A DNA stretch of 64,000 nucleotides from Globodera rostochiensis. Lineage: Eukaryota > Nematoda > Chromadorea > Rhabditida > Heteroderidae. Below the pieces are notes generated by a model. That model did no database searches, was not told where the DNA came from, and was given only the letters and a program-made list of their open reading frames with translations. The stretch spans positions 5,547,254 through 5,611,253 of the forward strand of contig JAEVLN010000001.1 of the NCBI GenBank assembly GCA_018350325.1. The letters are read 5' to 3'. Positions 1 to 9,463 of the stretch are shown in pieces; position 1 is the stretch's first letter; each line of letters starts with the position of its first letter. The translations under genes and the position numbers were made by a program.

Positions 1-1934
1 TGCATCCCGAATGCCATCCCCAAGCGGAGAGGGTCGAAAGGTTGCTAGGCAAGAATTTGGGGTTTTTGTTGTAAGTATAAAGGAGGGAGAGAGGGAAGGT
101 GTTACAACGGGGGGGGGACTTTTGTTGAGGGGGGGGGGGTTCTTGAGTGGATGCACATGTCCCGCGGCAGGCCAATTCTCGGACATTTTGCCCCTCAAGG
201 CAAAACGCTCCATTCATTTTCCAGCTGGTTTTCTTCAATATTATACGCTCCAATGACCGCTTCTCTTCACGGAATTGAGAGGGGATGAAGCGAAAGTGTT
301 TAAGCAATCGGTGAATTTCGAATTTTGAGAGAATGGGGGGGGGAGAGGGCAGCTGAAACATTCATTCATTCACTGTTCTCCCGCCAAATGCCCCCGCCCC
401 CTATCCGTATCATCCCCAAATGTCCACCCGCGCCGCCGTTCGGTGGGGCGGAAACAAAAACAAACGATGGCAGAGGAGGGGGGGAGGGGGGGGGCGGAAG
501 GATGAAAAGTGAGGGGACGAAACGAATTCATTCAACAAAAACTCACATTCTTTTTACACCACAATCATTCATCTTCTCCGTGAAATTAATCAAATTAACA
601 ACAAAATTGTGAGATGTTTTTGGAAGGGACCGATTAAGCGCAATGAAATTGGGGGGGGGGGGGGGGGGGGGAGGGGGGGGGCAAGGTAATGGCGGAGAAA
701 TTACTGGGGACGTTGCCCGCCCCCCCCCCCCCACGCATTCCATCGTCTAAATGGAAGCCAATTCACCGCGCCCGCCCCAAAATCCCCCCAATTCTGCGCA
801 CCGATTGATTGAATCTCCCCCACGGCGCCAATAAAGCAACTATGTGCCCTTCTTCTTGATCGGCGGCTGGGAAGATGGATGGGATGAACGCCGGGGGGGG
901 GCGGGGGTTTGGGGGAATCGGAAAGGTCTCTTCCGCCAGGGTCACCCCCCCCCCCCCGCCAAGCCAATCGTCAAACCCATTTCCGTTGCTCGAAGGGAGA
1001 ATAATGGGATCGGATGAATGAGGAGGGGACGGATTTTTGGCAAATTGGCACCCCAAACCCCCCCCCCCCCCCCTCCTCAATCCATTCTCTAATTGGCCTC
1101 CCCGGGAGGCTCTCCCCTTTCTTCCCGAAATGGGATTATTCCCGCCCCCCTCCCCTACCCCCGGGGGGAGGGGACGGGAATATGTCGCTCCAAAATTAGC
1201 CAAGTGCTGCCAAATGGCCACCACTTTTGCTCGCTTCCGACTAAAAACCGTTCAAGTGGGGGCCCATTCCCCGTCCTTCTCAGCCACTCACAAAGCTCCC
1301 CCCCCCTCCCATCAATCGCTTTCATTCTTTCGTTTTGCGCGGGGCAAATGGAAGGGTGGGGGGGAGTGCCCATCTTCAATCCCTCCCTCCTCCTCTCAAT
1401 TACCGATGACCGTCTGAAACAATGGACGGCGGTAGAGGAAGAGGAGGGGAGAAAGAATGTTCAAATCTGCTGAAGGCGGGTGGGGTGGGGGGGGGAGGGT
1501 AAACGGGGGGACAGGACACGGCATGCAAAGGGCAGCAGAGCCATTGACAGTGACAGCAAACAAACTTTTCTACCACTGTCGCAGCAGAAAATTGGCCTTC
1601 ACGGCTGGCAAACAAATAGCGGGGGTTGTTGGAGGGGGGGGGGGAATTGGACAGGGGAAAAAGTGAATGATGGCAAAATGCCCATTCATTTACGGATTAT
1701 TTTGGGCAAAAAACAATGATGATGGGCACAGTGGGCGGGCAACAAATCTGCGGGAGACCCAAAATGACCACCAACGCTTAACGAGCATAAGAATTTACGG
1801 TCGGACTCGAAAACAAACAAACAAAACGCGCAAAAGCAAGGTCAAAGTGATTGATGGTGGATAATGTCAGATCGAACGATTGAACTTCCAAAAACGCCAA
1901 CACACCGCCGCCGCTGACAGACGCCCTTTTGCGG
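1..1934. other. gene-free, G/C-run-rich region
   Basis: I see no supportable gene here. The sequence is dominated by short and long runs of G or C, including a 21-base G run at 651-671 and several 9-14 base G or C runs between 110 and 1330. Open frames in this stretch translate to poly-Gly, poly-Pro or Arg/Gly strings, which is what such runs produce by chance. It lies downstream of the minus-strand STI1 gene, so part of it is probably 3' flanking DNA of that gene. Confidence 0.7.
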
Positions 1935-3400
1935 TCAGCGCATTTGGATAATGCCCGCCTCCTGAAGTTTCATCAGTTTTCGGAAGATGTCCTTGTTCTG
2001 GAGATGTTCTCGAGCGGCGTTCTAAAAAAGAGGAGCTTTTCCCAAGTTAAAGCTAAAGTCACGAACCGGATCCTGGCTCATTTGCTCCAACAGAACTCGC
2101 ATTCCCGGGTCGCGAAGAATCTGAAAAGCCAAAAGGTAAGAAGCCAAAAGCTAATGAGTCGTTTGGTCGGACCTCCTGCACTTCGGGGTCCTGCATTGCT
2201 CGCTCCCGCGCCTTCTCCGGATTTTCGTCGTTCGACCGCACGCAGGTGACCAGTCCTTCGCGTGCCTCCCGATTCGTCGGGTCCAACTGCAACGCGTCTT
2301 CATAAGCCTTCTGCGCTCGGCCGTACTCGCGCATTGCGGACAAAGCGGCGCCCTTGCGGATGTACGCCTTGACTAAACGGCGAAAAAAGCGTCTTCAGTC
2401 GGTCGGTCGGACTGAAAGTATACAACAAACCAAAATTGGGGTCCTTCTTCAAACAGAGGTCACAGTCGTCGATGGCCCTTTGGAATTCCATCAATTTGGT
2501 AAAGCAGGCGGCACGGTTCGAGTAGAGCACGGCGTTCTGCGGATTCCGTCTGATTGCCTCGTTGTAATGTTTCATCGCGCCCGGGTAATCACCTCAAAAC
2601 AACAACAATTTTTGCTTATATATCAGAAACCATTCATACAAACTAAAAATACCTTTCTTAAAAAATTCGTTGCCCATGTTCTTTTCCTGGTCGGACAGCT
2701 CGGGATCGATGTAGGCCTTATTTTCGAGTTCCTTGACCTCCTTCTCCAACTCCTTGTGCTTCTTCACAATGTCCGGGTCACGACACTCGGACAGAGCCTT
2801 CTCGTAAAAGTGCAACGCTTGTTTGAGGTCTTTCTTCATTTTGTAACAATTTGCCATCCGAGCGTAAGCCCTTAACAAGGAATATATAATTTTTCTAAAT
2901 TTTTAAAAGAAAGAAAATTACAAATCGGCTTTATAAGTTTGGGGAAAATTACAAAATTTAAAAAACAAAAAAGCATTTTAAAAGTTGGGACATATTCCCT
3001 TCTCACACGGACCCATGCCGCCCAAATTGTCTAACTTGGCCATCAGAGAATAATCGGCCCGGTTCTCTCGTCCAACTTCCACCGCCTTGTTGCACATTTC
3101 AATGCACTCGTCGAATTTACCTTCCTCGAAGAAAACAGCTAAACAAAGCGAAAGTCGGCCATTTACTTTTTAATTCCTTTTTTTTTGTTTGTACCGGCTT
3201 TGTTGCTGTAAAATGTAATGTTGGTCGGGCAAAGTTTGATGGCTTCGTCGTAATGTTTATGGGCGGTGGCAAAATCCTTCTTTTTGTACGCTTCATTGCC
3301 GCGTTCTTTCGCTTTCAATGCCTAATCATAAACAAAAGTGTAGAATAATTTGACCATCATAAAACAAACAAACAAAAAAACAAACTTGCTCGGATGCCAT
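1935..3400 (-). CDS. sti-1: STI1/HOP Hsp70-Hsp90 organizing co-chaperone, short nematode form
   Basis: This TPR co-chaperone links Hsp70 and Hsp90 in the cytosol. The start MASEQ at 3400 is a 5-codon exon followed by an intron. The next exon opens with a TPR ([17 protein letters not shown]) that corresponds to TPR2A of HOP. Further exons carry [60 protein letters not shown] and [18 protein letters not shown], which are TPR2A and TPR2B repeats. The last exons hold the DP-type domain ([15 protein letters not shown]) and the ending [11 protein letters not shown], a family signature. There is no TPR1-DP1 half, as is known for the C. elegans protein. The identification is firm; internal exon edges are approximate. 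Confidence 0.93.
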
Positions 3401-3796
3401 CGGATAGTTGCCAAACTTCACAAAAGTAAAAACAGAAGTTTGAAGAAATCAAATGAAAAAGGCAATCGCTAAATTACAATTTTTCTTTTTTAACAGATAA
3501 ATTAATGCGCACGTCCATTTAAACAGCAGAGCTTTACAATGAATATAAACCATAAAAGTACGGGTCGGAAAAAGGAGTTTCGTAACAAAACTTTTGTTGC
3601 TAAAATGGAATTGAAGAAACGGACGACGGCCTACGAGAGAAAAGTTTGGGGCTTTTTTGGATTATTATTTTTTAATTTCTTCGATTCGCTTAATCCATGC
3701 CGGTAATTGGCCACAAAATACAACCATTAAACTGTGTGTTGCATGGCCTCATTTTAGCAAAAAATCAATGGCGGGATATTTTGTCTAATCAAAAGA

Positions 3797-3943
3797 AAAT
3801 GCCAAATTTAAAATGCCATAAAGGGAAATGCCAAATTTAAAATGCCATAAAGGGAAATGCCAAATTTAAAATGCCATAAAGGGAAATGCCAAATTTAAAA
3901 TGCCATAAAGGGAAATGCCAAATTTAAAATGCCATAAGGGAAA
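3797..3943. repeat. 29-bp tandem minisatellite, about 5 copies
   Basis: Five nearly perfect head-to-tail copies of a 29-base unit lie here. Each unit contains AAATGCCAAATTTAAAATGC followed by CATAAAGGG. The last copy loses one A. Degenerate continuation (ATGCC, GGGAAA words) runs to about 4030. It sits upstream of STI1 between that gene and the next doubtful ORF. In one frame it encodes a repetitive peptide, which I regard as incidental. Confidence 0.95.
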
Positions 3944-4295
3944 GTTCAACAAGGGAAAATTCCATAAGGAAACGTGCAAACGGGGAAAATGCTGCCAAGA
4001 AAGGGAAAAAGTGATAAAGGGGAAAGTGCCAATAATACCATAATGGTGAATAGGCTTCTGGCATTTTTTCCCGTCTGAGCTGCAGGAAAATCGTTCATTT
4101 ACAATACATATATAATTGTCAATAAAAGATGATTTATTACATAGGTAACTAGGTTCTTTGTTATTTTTGGATTTGGACATTCGAACTGTTCGACGACATT
4201 CGGCGGGGACAGTATTTGTCAGAGGCGCATGTTTTGACTGAGATCGTTTTTTCTGCACATTTTGACGCGCGTCTTTTCTCTTTCTGTCTGAACAT

Positions 4296-4601
4296 CTACA
4301 GCAACGCCTTCTTCGTGATGGAGACGAGCCTCAACAAATTCTGCTTCAAAGTGCCTCCTTTTGTCGTCGTCGTCCCCCCGGTGCCCCCTCTCCCGCCGAT
4401 TTCCCTTTTCTCCGTCTTCTTCACGCCTTCCGGCAACGCAATTTTAGCCGCTTTAGGCATCGAAGGGGGAATTCTCGACGGGGACACTTTCTGCTCGTGA
4501 CAAAGGCCCTGAAGGATGGCCAAGTCGAACACCTCCTTCAAGTTGTGTTGAGTAACTGCCTTTAAGGCATGGTCAAAATTGTGTTTCTTGGATTTGTTCA
4601 T
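4296..4601 (-). CDS. doubtful small hypothetical protein
   Basis: An ATG-initiated frame of 101 codons starts MNKSKKHNFDHALKAVTQHN and is Lys/Thr/Gly-rich in its second half. It has no recognisable domain, signal peptide or membrane segment. An open stretch in another frame just downstream (about 4150-4258, Lys/Arg/Ser-rich) could be a second exon, but I could not find a convincing pair of splice sites. It may be a small gene or chance. I do not recognise it. Confidence 0.22.
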   Translation of the reverse strand: MNKSKKHNFDHALKAVTQHNLKEVFDLAILQGLCHEQKVSPSRIPPSMPKAAKIALPEGVKKTEKREIGGRGGTGGTTTTKGGTLKQNLLRLVSITKKALL

Positions 4602-6848
4602 TTGTTTAACAGACCGAACACTCCAAACAATTGCTCATCTGCAATCTTTCCGTTAATTGTGCCATCAACTTCGCTTCCACGGTGTCCGACCGGTGGCTTA
4701 ACAACCGCCGGTCACTTTGGGTGCCGATTAGCAAAACTGAACAAATTTGTTGGGGAAAGCTAATTAATTTTGGTTTGTTTGAAATGAACTTGGAGCCGAG
4801 GGGGCCAATGAGCGAATTTCAGGGAGCCATCGTTGAGTGGCCGAACTGAGGGAGCTTGGACGGGTGACACTGCGGGGGGGGGGGTAATTAGCTGGCTGTA
4901 CAGAACGCCGGGGGCAAACCTGAAGCAGAGCAAGAACACGCTGGCCCCCGAGTAACTCAGAGGCCGAAGGGAATCAAATTCGGACTAAAATGCCAAAGGC
5001 GCTTTAAGGGACGGCAAAACAAATGCCCTCCTCACCCTGCCGGCAGTGTCACAAAGGTCCAACCTTTAATTGACACTTTTCAACAAATTGAAATTGTTAT
5101 TGTTTTGTTTGCCTTAACGGATTCCCATCCACGCAAACGGTCACTGCAAATGTTTTGTCCTCAATTTCAAACACCAAATTTTTGACCTGAATAGTTGTCG
5201 AAGGCAGTCGGCGAATATCGCTCTTAACAAACAAAACAACCCAAAAAAATGCCGTCGGATTTGAAAATGCCATTCATTTTGCTTTTATCACTGACCGCAA
5301 AATCCGTTGCGCGTATATGCAACGATAAGCGCTGTTTTGCCCACGCACGGGTCGCCTTTTGGGGACGGGACAATTGGGACGGCATTTTATGCCAAACAAA
5401 GCAACCAGCGGCCAGCCAGTCAGCCTAGGCCTAGTTTGGCACGAAATGCATGCACATACCTACCAGCACACAGCGGAGGTGCTGCATTGGCCTGCTGCTC
5501 GGATTGTTCAGTTTGGGGCTTAATTGTTAGGGGGGTGATTGTGTTGTGGTGATCGGTTGGTTGGTGGGTGCTTTGCTGTGTTGGGGGTGGGGGGTAGGGG
5601 GTGGGATAATATAAGAGGGGAGGGGGGGGGGGAGGGGAGAGAATCGTGGAAATCGCGGGTGGTGGAGGCAAAAGGGTGGGGGGGGAGGGGTAGGGGGCTC
5701 TGGGGATGGTTTGTTGGGGGTAATCCATCATATCACTAACGCTATCCCTTCACGGGCACTTTACACTCCAATTTTGGGGAGTGATCGACAAGGGGGGAAA
5801 TGGAAGAGGGAGGGAGGAGAAGAAAGAGTCAGTGAAGAAAAGTTTGGATATTTATTTTGAAAGTGTTGGTAATGACGGCAGTGCTCTCTCTGATTGTCGC
5901 CCGAGGTGATGAAGTCGGAAGTTGTTGTCAGACGAGCGACGATTGTTTCTTCCGTCCGATCAACCGCCCCCCCGCCCCCACAATTGTCTTCGCCGCCTGC
6001 GTCGACGCGCAGCGCCAACGGGGCGATCCATCAAAGGCACAACCGACCCATCAAATCCGTACTCCTCCCAATCCCCCAACCAAATCATCCCAGCAAATTC
6101 CAACCACCCCCAACCACCAAAACCCACAAAATCCCATCTTCCGCCAATGCAAACAACCGCCCCCACCCCCTCCCCAAACGTTGCCGGAGGCAATGACCGA
6201 AACGGGTAGAGAAAGGAATGATAGGTTTACTGAAGCGGCGGGGGGGGGGGGGGTATTTGCTGATCGGAGAGGGGGGGGGGGAAATACTCTCCAACCCCCG
6301 GGGGATACCCTCCAACCCCCGGGGGGATACCCTCCAACCCCCGGGGGGATACCCTTCAACCCCCCCCCCCCCCTATCATTCCAAAAGGGCTCGGCTGGTT
6401 GCAGTAAATTGTTGACGATTGTTTGACTTTAGTTGATATTGACGATTATTTCTTTTTTTGTTCTCGGCTGAAAACAATTTTGATGGTTATAAAACGGGGC
6501 TCTCAACTGACCCTCGCCAGAAAATGCCAAAAAAAGAGGGCATCGAGGGCTTAAAAATGGCATTATATGTAAGCCATCGAGAACATTTTGAAATCCTCCT
6601 AACATTTTGTTACGAATCAACGAACATAACCGAATCCAAAAGGCAAAATAAATGGCAAATTTCCAAAAATAAATTCTTAAAATTAATTTTATATTTAAAA
6701 GAAAAAAATTTTAATTTTTTTGGAGGCCAGGGGAAAATAAAAAGCTATTTGAAGCCTTGTGATAAATTGGGGCGAATGTCCGAAAGGGTTCAAATATAAA
6801 ACAAAAAAAAAACAAAAAAGCGACAAAAGAACAAAAGTTTCCGTTTCT
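4602..6848. other. intergenic region with simple-sequence blocks
   Basis: No gene is supported. The stretch has AT-rich DNA to about 5400, then G-rich tracts at about 5580-5710, a C-rich stretch at 5960-6180 and a C/G tandem repeat at 6287-6362. The last 400 bases before 6849 are AT-rich and form the upstream region of the following plus-strand gene. Confidence 0.6.
6287..6362. repeat. 22-23 bp C/G tandem repeat, about 3.5 copies
   Basis: Units of the form CTCCAACCCCCGGGGGATAC repeat with small changes in the length of the C and G runs (CCCCCGGGGG versus CCCCCGGGGGG). It is flanked by long G runs on the left (6238-6252, 6271-6280) and a C run on the right (6360-6373). The run-length changes suggest replication slippage. 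Confidence 0.9.
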
Positions 6849-7832
6849 ATGGAAACAAACCAACAAAATGAGTCATATAAAGGCCAAAACAGCGGCCGGA
6901 TGAGTGCCGTTTTGTCTTCAACTAATCGCTCATCGTCGGACATGGAAATGCCCTTTATTCGTCTGCCCTTTTTGCCGCAAGTGCATCGGTTGCGCAGCGA
7001 TTGCATTCGCTTGGGCTATTTATTGGAAGCCAAATTGACCGTGCCGAACAGCTCGACAGCGGGGTCAACACCAGCAGCAGCAACAAGTCGAAATGGTGGC
7101 CGTTCAAATTGTTACCGCCGGACGGCCGCGCAGAAAGTGAATTCAATTTCTTCCAGCAAAGGAACCCAAACGATGCCCCCTCCCGCCGTCGGCGGCGGTG
7201 GAGAACAACAAACGCCGAGATTCGCCCCCGGGGCTGTTTCGCGAAAAGCTGTCGCCGTCAGCAAAAGTTTGCCCCTAACGCCGCCCGAGTCCGTCCGTTT
7301 TCCAAGTCCATTGCCGCAAATGTGCCGGCGGCGTCCAGTCCGTCAACACCAGACCGTACCGCGGCCATTTCGACTCACTTCCAGGTGTTGTGGTGGGTGA
7401 TTTATGGACATCAATTTGACGTCCTTAAAAAGGTCTCCGGTCGCTTGCCGCTTCGCGCAAAGACATTTAGAGGCCATGTTGGAGGAGCGGAAGAGGAGAG
7501 AGACGGTGGACGCGCGGAAGGAACCGTTCAGGGCGAGGCCCGTCCCCGAAAGTACCTATCGTTCGGATTCGCACTTTCGCGTTGGACTACTGAAGAGGGG
7601 TCGCGCAGTGTCATTGCCGGCTAAATCCGAAAAAAGTGTGCCAATCCGTCACCGACCCGTGCCGCTCTCGACATATATCCGACCAAACAGCTCTTCGGGA
7701 GAAATGCGAATGTTCCGCAGGGAACGGAATGCCATGGAACAGCTGGCGAAGTCCAGAGGGCCGAGAGGAATGGAAGTAAAGAAACTTTTTCCATTTGTAC
7801 CCCAAAAATGGACGAGGGCTAATCGACTTTAA
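6849..7832 (+). CDS. Ser/Arg-rich protein with two RxRPVPxSTY motifs
   Basis: Two exons (6849-7384 and 7433-7832) join through a 48-nt GT-AG intron to give about 311 residues. The N-terminal half is Ser/Pro/Ala-rich and starts METNQQNESYKG. The C-terminal half has a basic, probably helical stretch (RHLEAMLEERKRRETVDARK) followed by FRARPVPESTY and, about 36 residues later, RHRPVPLSTYIRP. The motif (basic-x-R-P-V-P-x-S-T-Y) recalls repeats in microtubule-associated FAM161 or TPX2-like proteins, but this is a motif-level resemblance only. A further open stretch at 7911-8208 could be an additional exon. An alternative ATG lies at 6900. Confidence 0.6.
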
Positions 7833-8714
7833 GGAACGAATCGGAACCATTCTTTTTGCCGGGGGGATGGGTAATTTAAATTTGAAAAGGCGGGGTCAAT
7901 CCGGCACCAAATGACTCAATTAAAACACAAAAGGAACATTCCACGCGATGGCGCGTTCGATGGAGCCTCCGGCACTCGACGCGTTGTTTTCGTCCCGCCT
8001 CCTATCCACAGCCCCGAGCCGAGTCCGTCCCGGACTTTGCACTTCTCCACGCCAAATTCCAAAGGCAATTGGCTGCCAGTCGGCAAATTCGGCACACGAC
8101 GACGCCACAACCCTTTCGATTGAGCATCAAAACGAAAAGCCAAAAAAGCGCACCGGTGAGGTAATCGAACGCGCGAAGCGAATCTCACTTTATGGAACAA
8201 ATAGATGATGGGACGCTGAGCCGACCCCACCGAAACGGCTGGCGATTGTCTGATCTTTGTTTTAATTTTCTTTTTCGTAACAAATTTAATTAATTTTAAT
8301 ACAAAATATCTTTAATTCTATCTTATTTACTATTAAGGAAACATTTAATTAAAAAATCAATTTGCCTGGTAGGTATTTGGTGCATTTAAATGTGTATTTT
8401 TCGGAATATAAATCTGCGCCCTACTTATGAAGAAGTGGTTGTAAAGTTTAACATTGACCATGACTTCATTAAAACATTAATCATTGTATTAAATTGCGGT
8501 GATAGTTTTGCAATTTCCCTCCCCCCCCCCTCCCCTCCACTCTTTCTCTGCTCCCCCCCCCCTCCCCGTTGAATGAATGTATTGTCGATAAATACACACA
8601 AATTTTTGTGTTCCAATTATTTGTTTCCCCCCCCCCCCACCATTCATCCTTTACACTTTTTGTGTATGACGACATTTCACCGATTTTTCGTCTTTTGATT
8701 TCAGTGTTATGGAT

Positions 8715-8862
8715 TAGAGATCGGACACGGGCCGGAGTCCGTACGGGGTTTTACGGACCCCGTGGCCCGTAACCCGTGTTTTGGGCCACACGGGGTCACG
8801 GGGTACACGGGATTTTAGCCCGTGTAGCCCTTGCCCGTGTCATTTGAAAATTCCGATCTCTA
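8715..8862. mobile_element. MITE-like element, TIR TAGAGATCGGA, 148 bp
   Basis: The element begins TAGAGATCGGA and ends with its perfect reverse complement TCCGATCTCTA (11-bp terminal inverted repeats). It is bounded on both sides by the direct repeat TTATGGAT (8707-8714 and 8863-8870), consistent with an 8-bp target-site duplication as made by hAT-type transposases. The interior has no ORF. It consists of recombined words such as ACGGG, CCCGTG and GGCCC that can fold on themselves. A second, shorter element with the same termini lies at 42478-42537. Confidence 0.75.
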
Positions 8863-9119
8863 TTATGGATGAGAAAGCGATCGGCCTTTGATCAGCCAAC
8901 CAACAACGCAATTTCCATTTTCTCCCATTTCTCTCTAACGGCTTTTTCACCAACCGTTCCATTCCCTCCCCATTGTTCGTTTATAAATCTGGGTTTTTTT
9001 GTGATCGGAGTCAGTCCGTTCGGCTAACATTTTGTCGGAGATTGAATAATAAAAGTATTGGCCCATCGCCTTAGTCCCCAAAACACTCCAACTAAGAGGG
9101 TAAGCCCGGACTGCGCGAA

Positions 9120-9155
9120 CCCTCCCATCCAGAGGCTTGCCCTTGGATGGGAGGG
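9120..9155. repeat. perfect 12-bp inverted repeat (hairpin)
   Basis: CCCTCCCATCCA (9120-9131) is followed after a 12-base loop by its exact reverse complement TGGATGGGAGGG (9144-9155). There is no T-rich tail and no gene end adjacent. Its function, if any, is unknown. Confidence 0.85.
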
Positions 9156-9463
9156 GGCCCAACAGTCCACCGGGACGGGCATATTATTCAGGAACACGAA
9201 AAACAGCGGACTTAACATATTCTCGACGATGAAAATGAGAACGGTCATAGTTCTAAAACTTAAAAGAATTGGCCCCTCCCGGCCTCCCCCGAAACCAAAA
9301 TGTGGCCAAGGCCCTGCGTCGATAGTTTTTTTTATGAAATTTGCAAACTACTTATGTGTAATTTGGAGGATGTTGCGCAGAAATCCGGTTTGTGGATGCT
9401 GTTGCAGGAATAGGACCTAGCGGCTTCTAATCATTACCCTTACAAATGCTCGAGACTTAGGCC

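Larger units (their letters stand above)
8211..9463. other. intergenic region with inverted-repeat element and hairpin
   Basis: No coding region is supported. The region is AT-rich at 8260-8400, has C runs at 8520-8640, holds a 148-bp terminal-inverted-repeat element at 8715-8862 and a 12-bp-stem hairpin at 9120-9155. It separates the RPVP-motif gene from the sphingosine kinase gene and may include the latter's promoter. Confidence 0.6.

Noticed and set aside
5857..6426. Plus-strand open frame beginning with a signal-peptide-like stretch (MKVLVMTAVLSLIV) and some cysteines
   Set aside because: After about 35 residues it becomes Pro/Thr/Asn- and then Gly-rich and runs through G/C homopolymers and a tandem repeat; three overlapping frames look similar, so it is most likely chance.
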